Assembly (NCBI GenBank): GCA_964586025.1
Contig: CAZPGF010000109.1
Coordinates: forward strand, 1 to 9,573
Reading direction: 5' to 3'
DNA: 9,573 nucleotides
Source of the DNA: JACKGW01 sp964586025
Lineage (GTDB): Bacteria > Planctomycetota > PLA2 > JAEUHO01
The position numbers and the translations under genes are program-made. The notes beneath the pieces are model-generated. The model made no database searches, was not told the DNA's origin, and saw only the letters and a list, made by a program, of their open reading frames with translations. Shown piece by piece: positions 1-6,984 of the stretch (positions within the stretch are counted from its first letter, which is position 1; each line of letters opens with the position of its first letter).

Positions 1-60
1 GGCCATGGCGACGAGGCGATGGGAGCGACGGGCGATGAGGTGGGGTAGATTGGGTTACCT
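1..60 (+). other. Upstream edge: possible 3' tail of a preceding gene
   Basis: All three forward frames enter from outside the window. The frame starting at base 1 stops with TAG at 46-48 and has the most G/C at third codon positions (about 12 of 15 codons), so it is the likeliest tail of an upstream gene. The frame starting at base 3 stops at 36-38, and the frame starting at base 2 runs to 73. Fifteen residues are too few to assign a product. No convincing promoter is visible. The purine-rich run near 37-45 (GAGGTGGGG) lies too far from the ATG at 61 for an ideal Shine-Dalgarno, although GGG at 52-54 is closer. Confidence 0.3.
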
Positions 61-1032
61 ATGCCCCTCGTGAGCGCCATCATCCCGGTGTGCAACCGCG
101 CTCGTCTGGTAGCCGAGGCCGTCACAAGCGTCCTCGATCAGACGCATCGACTGATCGAAGTTGTTGTCGTGGACGACGCGTCGGACGACGGAACGCCGGA
201 CCAGTTGCGCCGCCTCGCCGCGCGCCATCCCGACATCGTCCGGGTGGTTCGGCGCAGCCGGACGGGAGGGCCCGGGGCGGCGCGGGAGGACGGCCGGCGC
301 ATCGCTCGCGGTTCGTACATTCAGTATCTGGACAGCGACGATCGGCTGCATCCGACCAAGTTCGAGCGACAGGTCGCGGCGCTGGAACGCGACCCGCGGC
401 TCGGATTGGTCTACGGCGACTCGGAGTTCGTCACGGTGGTTGGCGATCGGGTTCGACGGCGCCGGACGTTGCGAGCACCGGCGCTCGACCGGGGGTTTCC
501 GGCGCTTCTACTTGGACGGCCGTGGCGAACCGTCGCACCGCTGTATCGGCGGAGCGTCGTCGATCGGGCGGGCCTCTGGTTGCCAATCTGGAACGAGGAA
601 GACTGGGAGTACGACGCGCGAGTCTGCAGCCTCGGGATCCGCGTGCGAAGCGTGGAGGGCGTCGTGGGTACGGAGTTCAGACGCGTGTCCGGCCACCTGA
701 GCGGACTGACCCGGCACCGACGCCGATGTCTGGCGAGCCAGGCCATAGCGCGCCCTCGCATCTTGCGGCATGCGATCAAGGCGGGCGTCGCCACGTCCAG
801 CGCGGAGTTTCAGCACGCGGTCCGTCACCTCTTCCTATTGGCGAGACAGTGTGGGTCGGCAGGCCTGACCCGAGTGTCCGCGTCGCTGTTGCGCGACGTT
901 GTCGCATGGACTGTTCCCACGGGGAGGGCGGATGTCGTTCTGTTCCGGAGGCTCGCCAGGATGTTCGGCGAGCGCCCGGCCGGAGTCGCGGCGGCTTCGT
1001 TCGATCGGGCGAGGTCCCTATGGCGCCGTTGA
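61..1032 (+). CDS. GT2-family glycosyltransferase (GT-A fold)
   Basis: This 323-residue protein probably transfers a sugar from a nucleotide-sugar donor to a lipid-linked glycan at the cytoplasmic face of the membrane. The N-terminus has the classic GT2 opening: VSAIIPVCN at residues 4-12, then VVVVDDASDDGT (34-45) with the donor-binding aspartates D38/D39. A DSDD motif at 91-94 supplies the metal-binding DXD. EEDWEYDAR (179-187) has the acidic pair expected of the catalytic base in inverting GT2 enzymes. No transmembrane helix is evident. Residues 220-323 are basic and less conserved. The ATG at 61 is chosen because the family motif begins within a few residues of it; a GTG at 70 is possible but less likely. 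The 3' end overlaps the next gene by 13 bases. Donor and acceptor cannot be predicted. Family assignment is secure. Confidence 0.92.
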   Translation: MPLVSAIIPVCNRARLVAEAVTSVLDQTHRLIEVVVVDDASDDGTPDQLRRLAARHPDIVRVVRRSRTGGPGAAREDGRRIARGSYIQYLDSDDRLHPTKFERQVAALERDPRLGLVYGDSEFVTVVGDRVRRRRTLRAPALDRGFPALLLGRPWRTVAPLYRRSVVDRAGLWLPIWNEEDWEYDARVCSLGIRVRSVEGVVGTEFRRVSGHLSGLTRHRRRCLASQAIARPRILRHAIKAGVATSSAEFQHAVRHLFLLARQCGSAGLTRVSASLLRDVVAWTVPTGRADVVLFRRLARMFGERPAGVAAASFDRARSLWRR

Positions 1033-2228
1033 GTGCTTCGGGTCGAACTCGCGCCGTGTTCGTCACGACGCATCCGATCCAGTATCAGGCACCGTGGTTT
1101 CGCGGTCTCGCCGCGCGATCCGAGCTGGAACTCCACGTGCTGTTCGGCATGATGCCGGACGGGCGACAACAGGGTGTCGGCTTCGGTGTGGAGTTCGCGT
1201 GGGACGTGCCTCTGCTCGACGGATATCCGTGGAGCGTACTCGAGAACCGGGCTCGCAAGCCCTCGCTCGGCGAGCGTCGCGGAATCGATACGCCGGGTGT
1301 GGGACGGCGTCTTGCCGAACTGGACCCGGACGTCGTAGTGATCTGTGGATGGCAGTCGAGGTGCCTGCTCCAGACACTGCGAGCCGCGATCGGACTGCGT
1401 CTCCCGCGCATCGTGCGAGGCGAGTCCAACGACCTGCGGCATCGTCCCGTGTGGAAGCGCCTGCTCCAGCGGCATCTTTTGCGACGTTTCGATGCGGCAC
1501 TCTCGATCGGTCTCGCGAACGAAGCGTTGCTTCGGCGTGTCGGCTTCTCCTCGGAGCAGATCATTCGAGCCCCGTACGGCGTCGATACGAACCACCTGCG
1601 CGGCGCCATCGCCGATCGGGACACCGTCGGCGGGGAGTTTCGTGTGCGCACCGGGGTGCCGAACGAGGCCGTCGTTGCGCTGTTCGCCGGCAAACTCGCC
1701 GCCAAGAAGCGGCCGGGGGACCTCGTCGAGGCCATCGCCGAGGCCCGTGTTTCGTCACCCTCTCTGCACCTGCTCGTCGTCGGCTCCGGTCCGCTCGAGG
1801 AGGAACTGCGCCGCCGCACGCATGCCCTCGGCGTCCCGGTGACGTTCACCGGCTTCCTCAACCAGTCGGAGATCGGTGCGGCGTATGCGGCGGCCGATCT
1901 GTTCGTCCTCCCCTCGGACGCGGGCGAGACGTGGGGCCTCGTCGTCAACGAGGCCCAAGCGGTCGGGGTTCCGGTGATCGTCAGCGACCTCGTCGGATGC
2001 GGACCCGACCTCGTCGAGAGTGGCGTGACGGGCTACACCTACCCTTGCGGTGACGTGGCCGCACTCGCAGCACGGATCGTCAACCTCGCGGACGATCCGA
2101 CATTGCGCCACCGTCTGGGCGAGGCCGGGCGCCGTCGAGTTGCGGACTATTCGGTGGAGGCTGCCGTCGAGGGGACGGTACGGGCGATCGAGTGGGTCAT
2201 CGACGCGCAAGGGCGGTCGTCTCCATGA
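1020..2228 (+). CDS. GT4-family glycosyltransferase (GT-B fold)
   Basis: This 402-residue retaining glycosyltransferase probably extends the polysaccharide repeat unit using an NDP-sugar. The N-terminal acceptor domain opens with THPIQYQAPWFRGLA (17-31), a signature of a GT4 subgroup in polysaccharide clusters. APYGVDT (184-190) leads into the donor domain, which begins with the strand VALFAGKLAAKKRP (219-232). Next come VVGSGP (253-258), FTGFL (276-280) and ADLFVLPS (292-299). The EX7E nucleotide-sugar motif is E303 to E311 (ETWGLVVNE). The frame is open far upstream of 1020, as is common in high-GC DNA, but the reading before that is low-complexity Arg/Gly/Ser without family similarity. The ATG at 1020 has GAGG at 1011-1014, 5 bases upstream, and places the family motif correctly. 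The start lies inside the preceding gene. The sugar specificity is unknown. Confidence 0.92.
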   Translation: MAPLSASGRTRAVFVTTHPIQYQAPWFRGLAARSELELHVLFGMMPDGRQQGVGFGVEFAWDVPLLDGYPWSVLENRARKPSLGERRGIDTPGVGRRLAELDPDVVVICGWQSRCLLQTLRAAIGLRLPRIVRGESNDLRHRPVWKRLLQRHLLRRFDAALSIGLANEALLRRVGFSSEQIIRAPYGVDTNHLRGAIADRDTVGGEFRVRTGVPNEAVVALFAGKLAAKKRPGDLVEAIAEARVSSPSLHLLVVGSGPLEEELRRRTHALGVPVTFTGFLNQSEIGAAYAAADLFVLPSDAGETWGLVVNEAQAVGVPVIVSDLVGCGPDLVESGVTGYTYPCGDVAALAARIVNLADDPTLRHRLGEAGRRRVADYSVEAAVEGTVRAIEWVIDAQGRSSP

Positions 2229-3379
2229 CCACGAGCACGTGTCCCGGCTGTGTCCACACGATCGGTTCGATCGCGCCGTGGGTGGGCGGGCCGGCGAGAA
2301 CGGTGACCTCCCTCGTGCGGGCGCTCGAGCGCGGGGGTTGTCGAACGGCCCTCGTCACGGCTCATCCGTTCGCCGCGGACGTGGGGATCTCTCTGCCATC
2401 GGACGTTCGCGCGGCTGCCAACGGTCGAGGACGTCGGACCCAGTTTCGAGAGCATCTCGACGCGGCTCTCGAAGCGACCGGTGCCTCGATCGTCCACGAT
2501 CACGGTATCTGGCTTCCGACGAACCATCTGGTCGCCCGGCGGGCGCGGCGCCGGCACCTGCTTCGCGTCGTGAGTCCGAGAGGCATGCTCGATCCGTGGG
2601 CGTTGCGATGGCATTGCGGGCGGAAGCGGATCGCGTGGGCGCTCTATCAGCGGCGGGATCTGCGCTCGGCGGACCTCCTGCACGCCACCTCGCCCGCGGA
2701 AGCCGAGACGTTTCGCGATCGCGGTCTGGACGCACCGATCGCCGTCGTCCCGAACGGCGTCGACCTCCCCGACATCTCCGATGCGGTGTCGCAGGAGGGG
2801 CCCCGCGTCGCCCTGTTCCTCTCGCGGATCCATCCCAAGAAGGGACTGATCGACCTCGTCGAGGCGTGGTCGGCCCTGACCGCCCCGGATTGGGAGTTGT
2901 GGATCGCGGGTCCCGACGAGGGGGGGCACGAGGCCGCCGTGCGGGAGACGGTCGCACGTTGCTCCAGGCGCACGACGTCCCCGGTTCGCTTCCTCGGCGC
3001 GGTACCCGATGTGCGACGGAACGAGTTGCTGGCGAGGGCGGATCTCTTCGTCCTGCCGACGCGCAGCGAGAACTTCGGCCAGGTGATCGCCGAGGCGCTC
3101 GCTGCCGCGCGACCCGTGCTGACGACGACGGCGGCGCCATGGCCGGACCTCGTGACGAGGCGGGCGGGATGGCGGGACGAACCGGGATCGGAGTCGCTGC
3201 GCGTCATGCTGGAGGAGGCCCTCGGTACCTCGCGCGCCTCGCTCCGTGCCATGGGGGCGAACGGACGTGCTTGGATGGCCGAGTCGTTCGCTTGGGAGTC
3301 GGTCGCTCGCCGAATGACCGCCGCGTACGCTTGGCTGCAAGGCGGTCCGCTTCCGGCGGACGTCACGACGCAGGGCTGA
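2225..3379 (+). CDS. GT4-family glycosyltransferase (GT-B fold)
   Basis: This 384-residue GT4 enzyme is probably a cytosolic or peripheral-membrane glycosyltransferase of the repeat-unit pathway. HTIGSIAPWVGGPARTV (11-27) contains the glycine-rich loop typical of GT4 N-terminal domains. HDHGIWLP (91-98) and SPRGMLDPWALR (117-128) are acceptor-domain signatures. VVPNGVD (174-180) begins the linker, LFLSRIHPKKGL (197-208) opens the donor domain, and ADLFVLPTRSENFGQVIAEA (272-291) carries the EX7E pair E282/E290. The ATG at 2225 overlaps the previous stop as ATGA. An in-frame ATG at 2192 would add 11 residues but lies deep in the upstream gene and precedes the family motif. An unusual CPGC motif sits at residues 6-9. 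A seven-G run at 2920-2926 does not disturb the frame. The substrate is unknown. Confidence 0.92.
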   Translation: MTTSTCPGCVHTIGSIAPWVGGPARTVTSLVRALERGGCRTALVTAHPFAADVGISLPSDVRAAANGRGRRTQFREHLDAALEATGASIVHDHGIWLPTNHLVARRARRRHLLRVVSPRGMLDPWALRWHCGRKRIAWALYQRRDLRSADLLHATSPAEAETFRDRGLDAPIAVVPNGVDLPDISDAVSQEGPRVALFLSRIHPKKGLIDLVEAWSALTAPDWELWIAGPDEGGHEAAVRETVARCSRRTTSPVRFLGAVPDVRRNELLARADLFVLPTRSENFGQVIAEALAAARPVLTTTAAPWPDLVTRRAGWRDEPGSESLRVMLEEALGTSRASLRAMGANGRAWMAESFAWESVARRMTAAYAWLQGGPLPADVTTQG

Positions 3380-3386
3380 CGCGACC

Positions 3387-3393
3387 GGGAGGA
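3387..3393 (+). promoter_or_regulatory. Strong Shine-Dalgarno for the WaaE-like GT2 gene
   Basis: GGGAGGA lies in the only intergenic gap of the window (3380-3395, 16 bases). It ends two bases before the ATG at 3396, so the spacing is short, but the match to the anti-Shine-Dalgarno is excellent. It gives this gene its own ribosome entry where the 4-base stop/start coupling is broken. Confidence 0.7.
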
Positions 3394-3395
3394 CG

Positions 3396-4190
3396 ATGTC
3401 GGGAGCGGAGATCACACCTGTCCTGTTGACGCTCGACGAGGAAGCGAACCTCGATCGCACGCTCAACTCGTTGACGTGGGCACGTCATGTGTTGGTCTTG
3501 GACTCGGGAAGTCGGGATCGGACCGAGGCGATCGCCAAGTCGCACCCGAACGTGACGTGGGCGTGCCGACGGTTCGACGGATGGGCGTCTCAATGGGGAT
3601 ACGCCCTGGCGCACGAGGCCGTGTCCACCCCCTACGTCCTCGCTCTGGATGCGGACATGGCGCCGGAACCCGGTCTGATCGACGAGATCGACGCGCGGAT
3701 CGTCGGTCCGCAGCGGGCCGGCGGCATCGTTCGGTTCCGTTACCGGGTCGGAGGGCGCCCCCTGTTCGGATCCCTCTATCCGCCGGATCTTCGCGTTTTC
3801 GATCGACGGCGCGTTCGCCTCGCCAACGTCGGTCACCACCATGCGTTCATCGTCGATCCACCCGTGGTTCGATTGCGCCGTCGCCTGATCCACGACGATC
3901 GCAAGTCCCTCGATCGCTTCCTTGCGTCCCAACTCGGCTATGCGGCGCGGGAACAGGCCCGGATCGAGGCCGGCGACCGGATCCGCTTCCGGGATCGCCT
4001 TCGTCGCCGAGGCCTGACTCCGCCCCTGATCGGGGCCCTGGCCTGGTTGCGGGCGGGGGCGTTCCTGCGCGGGCGGGCGGCGACCAGGTACGCCCTGGAG
4101 CGGTCGTACTACGAGACCCTGCTCTCCCTGCGCCTGCTCTGTGCGGAACCCGGGGACGGCGAGGCGAGCGTGCGGGAGGAGCGTTCGTGA
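3396..4190 (+). CDS. WaaE/KdtX-like GT2 glycosyltransferase
   Basis: This 264-residue inverting GT2 enzyme resembles the WaaE-type glucosyltransferases of LPS core and exopolysaccharide clusters. It has the family's N-terminal pattern: LLTLDEEANLDRTLNSL (10-26), then HVLVLDSGSRDRTEAIA (31-47). ALDADMAP (83-90) holds the DXD motif at D85-D87. In the C-terminal half, LYPPDLR (127-133), GH at 146-147 and IHDDRKSLDRFLASQ (165-179) match a conserved block that I recall from WaaE-like relatives. The length is normal for the group. There is no clear membrane helix, although LIGALAWLRAGAFL (211-224) is mildly hydrophobic and could touch the membrane. The ATG at 3396 follows a strong Shine-Dalgarno, and the stop overlaps the next gene's GTG. 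In this cluster it is more likely a repeat-unit transferase than an LPS-core enzyme; the sugar is not predictable. Confidence 0.9.
   Translation: MSGAEITPVLLTLDEEANLDRTLNSLTWARHVLVLDSGSRDRTEAIAKSHPNVTWACRRFDGWASQWGYALAHEAVSTPYVLALDADMAPEPGLIDEIDARIVGPQRAGGIVRFRYRVGGRPLFGSLYPPDLRVFDRRRVRLANVGHHHAFIVDPPVVRLRRRLIHDDRKSLDRFLASQLGYAAREQARIEAGDRIRFRDRLRRRGLTPPLIGALAWLRAGAFLRGRAATRYALERSYYETLLSLRLLCAEPGDGEASVREERS
4175..4181 (+). promoter_or_regulatory. Shine-Dalgarno supporting the GTG start at 4187
   Basis: GGAGGAG lies within the end of the preceding gene, 5 bases before the GTG at 4187. Optimal spacing and near-perfect complementarity favour this non-ATG start for the carbamoyltransferase. It also places the family's N-terminal motif at the correct distance from the start. 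Confidence 0.75.
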
Positions 4191-5965
4191 GCGTCGTCGT
4201 CGGCGTGAACGCCTTCCACGGTGACGCTTCGGCCGCGGCCGTTCGCGACGGTCGGATCGTAGCCGCCGTCGCCGAGGAGCGCTTCTCGCGCCGCAAGCAC
4301 CAGGCGGGGCTTCCGGTGATGGCGCTTGCCTGGGTGATCGAGGAAGCGTGTGGCGGTGACTGGCACGAGGTGGAGGCCATTGCCGTCGCACGTCGGCCTC
4401 GTGCCTACCTCGGTCGCAAGGTCCTGCATGCGCTTCGGTATCCGCGATCGTTCCGCCGCGCCGTGGGCCGGCTGCGCAACCTGCGTGCGGTCGAGGGGCT
4501 GCGGGAACGGGTCTCGACCGAACTCGGCATTCCTCTCGACCGGGTCCCTCCGTTGGTCGGAGTCGAGCACCATCTCGCCCACGTCGCGTCCGCTTGGTTT
4601 CCGAGCGCCTTCGAGCGCGCCGCGTTCCTGACCGTGGACGGTTTCGGTGACTTCCTCTCGTCGATGGCGGGCGTCGCCGACGCGACGGGGGTGCAGGTGC
4701 TGCGCCGGCACGCATGGCCGCACTCGCTCGGTCTCTTCTACACCGCCGTGACCCAGTTCCTCGGCTTCCCGGCGTACGGCGACGAGTACAGGGTGATGGG
4801 GCTGGCCGCCTACGGCGAACCGCGCTTCGTTCCGGAACTCGAGCAGATCCTCCACCTCGCCAAGGATGGGGACTACCGCCTGGATCTTCGGTACTTCCGC
4901 CACGTGCGCGAGGGCGTCGAGATGACGTGGGAGGATGGCGAGCCGGTGCTCGGCGACGTGTTCACTCCGGCGTGGGAGTCGTTGCTCGGGCCGCGCCGCG
5001 GTTCGAACGACGAGGTCGCCCAACGGCACATGGACCTGGCAGCGTCGGCCCAAGCCCTGTACGAGCGGGCATTGGTGGCCCTGGTGCGCTGGATCCTGCC
5101 GCGATCCGGAACGAGGCGGCTGTGTCTGTCCGGAGGGTGCGCGCAGAACTCGCTCGCCAACGGCATGCTCTACGAGAGCGCGGACGTCGAGGCCCTGTAC
5201 GTCCCGTCGGCCGCAGCGGACGACGGAACCGCCGTTGGCGCCGCACTATGGCACGCCCACCGCGTGGGCCGGGCCTCGTGCGGAGACGCTGTGCGGACGG
5301 CGGCCCTGGGGCCGGCCGGAACAGGCGACGAGATCGTCCGGGCGATCGAGTCGCGTCTTCCGGGTCTTTCCCCGGGAGGCCCGCCGTGCGACGGCATTCG
5401 CTACCGTATCGAGCCCGACGCGGAGGCGCTCTGTCGCTCCACCGCCGAGGCGCTGGTACGAGGCGATGTCGTCGGCTGGTTCCAGGGTCGCGCCGAGTGG
5501 GGGCCGCGAGCCCTCGGACAGCGTTCGATTCTCGCGGATCCGCGCCGTGCCGACGCTCGCGAGTTGCTCAACGTCCGCATCAAGCGTCGCGAGCGCTTCC
5601 GGCCGTTTGCCCCGAGTGTGCTCGCAGAACACCTCGCCGAGTGGTTTCCGACGGCGCGCCCAGATCCATTCATGACCCAGGTGTTTCCCGTCGCCGAGTC
5701 CAAGCGAGCGCTCGTGCCCGCCGTCGTGCATGCGGACGGGACCGGTCGCGTCCAGGCCGTGGACCGGACGATCCATCCGCTCTACGCATGCCTGATCGAC
5801 CGCTTCTTCGACTTGACGGGCGTGCCGATGGTGTTGAACACCTCGTTCAACGAGAGCGAGCCGATCGTCAACACGCCGGCCGAGGCCTTGGACTGCTTCC
5901 TGCGGACATCGATGGATCGCCTGGTGATGGATCGGTGCGTCCTCGTGCGAGGGTCCGAGGCATGA
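4187..5965 (+). CDS. O-carbamoyltransferase, NodU/CmcH/TobZ family
   Basis: This 592-residue enzyme probably transfers a carbamoyl group from carbamoyl phosphate, via carbamoyl-adenylate made with ATP, to a sugar hydroxyl. The length is normal for the family. The N-terminal Kae1-like domain has GVNAFHGDASAAAV (6-19), AVAEERFSRRKH (27-38), the metal-binding EHHLAH (127-132), TVDGFGD (149-155), EYRVMGLAAYGEP (200-212), LSGGCAQNSLAN (314-325) and ADDGTAVGAAL (344-354). The YrdC-like C-terminal domain has WFQGRAEWGPRALGQRSIL (431-449), RERFRPFAPSVL (468-479) and VLNTSFNESEPI (549-560). All the expected blocks look intact. The GTG at 4187 overlaps the preceding stop and has a good Shine-Dalgarno; the open frame upstream of it is an unrelated shadow of the GT2 gene. 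The enzyme is cytoplasmic, so it acts on a nucleotide sugar or a lipid-linked intermediate before export. The acceptor is unknown; coupling to the next gene suggests the same glycan is fucosylated. Confidence 0.95.
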   Translation: MSVVVGVNAFHGDASAAAVRDGRIVAAVAEERFSRRKHQAGLPVMALAWVIEEACGGDWHEVEAIAVARRPRAYLGRKVLHALRYPRSFRRAVGRLRNLRAVEGLRERVSTELGIPLDRVPPLVGVEHHLAHVASAWFPSAFERAAFLTVDGFGDFLSSMAGVADATGVQVLRRHAWPHSLGLFYTAVTQFLGFPAYGDEYRVMGLAAYGEPRFVPELEQILHLAKDGDYRLDLRYFRHVREGVEMTWEDGEPVLGDVFTPAWESLLGPRRGSNDEVAQRHMDLAASAQALYERALVALVRWILPRSGTRRLCLSGGCAQNSLANGMLYESADVEALYVPSAAADDGTAVGAALWHAHRVGRASCGDAVRTAALGPAGTGDEIVRAIESRLPGLSPGGPPCDGIRYRIEPDAEALCRSTAEALVRGDVVGWFQGRAEWGPRALGQRSILADPRRADARELLNVRIKRRERFRPFAPSVLAEHLAEWFPTARPDPFMTQVFPVAESKRALVPAVVHADGTGRVQAVDRTIHPLYACLIDRFFDLTGVPMVLNTSFNESEPIVNTPAEALDCFLRTSMDRLVMDRCVLVRGSEA

Positions 5966-6984
5966 CCCGCTCGTCACCGACCCGTGAGCCGCTGTCGATC
6001 AGTTTCCACAACTTCTACGACAACCCCGAGCGGGCCCAGGCGTTCTTCGTCGATGCCTTGAGCATGCGCCACGATGTCGTCGTCTGTTCCGCAGGGCGCA
6101 ACGTGCAGGTCTCCAGTGTGTTCGGCCGTTCGGCCCTTCCCGAGGTTCCGGGCGCGCGGCCGTTGAGGGTTTGGTGGACAGGCGAGGCCGAGGACCCGGT
6201 GGGACAGATCTTCGACCTGCACTTCGGCTTCGCTCCGACCTCGATCCTGGGACCGCGGCGCTGGAGTCGCCTCCCCCTCTGGGTGCTGGAACTCGATTGG
6301 CACGCGCCCTCATCGGATCGCGCAGCGGAGCGATTGCTCGGCGCCCGGACCTGCTCGCAACGGTCGCGATTTTGCAACTTCATCTACTCGAATCCGACGG
6401 CGATTCGCGCGGAGTTCTTTCTCCGCCTCGATCGGCGCCGACCCGTGGACAGCCTGGGCGCGGTCTTGAACAATCGCGGCCGTCGAGCCGAGGGCTTCGA
6501 TGGAAAGATGGCCGTCCTGCGCGACTCCCTCTTCACGATCGCGTTCGAGAACAGGATCGCGCCGGGGTACGTCACCGAGAAGATCCTGTTCCCCCTCCTG
6601 GCCGGCTCGATCCCGATCTACTGGGGTGCCCCGGAGGTTCTCGACGACTTCAATCCGGAGGCGTTCGTCTACGCGCCGGTCTTCGAGGACCTGGATCACC
6701 TCGTCGAGCACGTCCTGGCGCTGGCCGAGGATTCGGATCGACGGAACGCGATGGCGACCGCGCCGATCCTCCGTGGCGATCGGATCCCCCTCGAACACAC
6801 ACCTGGGTACGTCGCCGATCGAATCGACGAAGCCTTGCGTTCGCGACTCGCCGAGGCCGTACCGGCGGACTGGTCGGGGAGGTCCATCGATCCGCCGAAG
6901 CCCGCCTCCGAACGAACGACGCGGCGCCGGCGGTGGCGTCACCGATCTTGGGGCCTGTTCGGCCGTGGCACGGCGTCGCCGTGA
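5962..6984 (+). CDS. GT10 fucosyltransferase (alpha-1,3/1,4-FucT-like)
   Basis: This 340-residue protein probably transfers L-fucose from GDP-L-fucose to a hexose or HexNAc acceptor. RVWWTGEAEDP (69-79) matches the N-terminal 'TGE' block. FCNFIYSNPTAIRAEFF (137-153) and VLNN (168-171) match the central GT10 region. FTIAFENRIAPGYVTEKILF (191-210) is the GDP-fucose binding motif. N197, Y203, E206 and K207 correspond to N240, Y246, E249 and K250 of Helicobacter pylori FucT as I recall them, and R149 probably to its R195. IPIYWGAPEVLDDFNPEAFV (217-236) also closely resembles H. pylori FucT. The C-terminus (about 310-340) is strongly basic, with RTTRRRRWRHR at 318-328. The ATG at 5962 overlaps the previous stop, with GAGGG at 5949-5953. 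The dehydratase at the window end fits a GDP-fucose supply. Fucose linkage and acceptor are inferred only. Confidence 0.9.
   Translation: MTRSSPTREPLSISFHNFYDNPERAQAFFVDALSMRHDVVVCSAGRNVQVSSVFGRSALPEVPGARPLRVWWTGEAEDPVGQIFDLHFGFAPTSILGPRRWSRLPLWVLELDWHAPSSDRAAERLLGARTCSQRSRFCNFIYSNPTAIRAEFFLRLDRRRPVDSLGAVLNNRGRRAEGFDGKMAVLRDSLFTIAFENRIAPGYVTEKILFPLLAGSIPIYWGAPEVLDDFNPEAFVYAPVFEDLDHLVEHVLALAEDSDRRNAMATAPILRGDRIPLEHTPGYVADRIDEALRSRLAEAVPADWSGRSIDPPKPASERTTRRRRWRHRSWGLFGRGTASP

Noticed and set aside
90..1019. Long open frame upstream of the GT4 start, in the same frame
   Set aside because: The translation is Arg/Gly/Ser-rich and matches no family, and it overlaps the well-supported GT2 gene in another frame. 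The GT4 motif begins only after the ATG at 1020.
2920..2926. Run of seven G as a possible phase-variable tract or sequencing error
   Set aside because: The reading frame is intact on both sides with conserved GT4 motifs, and runs of this length are expected in DNA this GC-rich.
3476..4186. N-terminal extension of the carbamoyltransferase frame, suggesting a fusion protein
   Set aside because: The extension overlaps the GT2 gene out of frame and is low-complexity. The GTG at 4187 has a near-perfect Shine-Dalgarno and the correct family N-terminus.
3363..4715. 450-residue open frame on the minus strand
   Set aside because: It lies opposite the WaaE-like GT2 and carbamoyltransferase genes, is Arg/Pro-rich without recognisable motifs, and is explained by high-GC codon structure on the + strand.
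4714..5961. N-terminal extension of the GT10 frame, suggesting a larger protein
   Set aside because: It is a shadow of the carbamoyltransferase, rich in Arg and Gly, with no GT10 similarity. The ATGA overlap at 5962 gives a normal-length enzyme.
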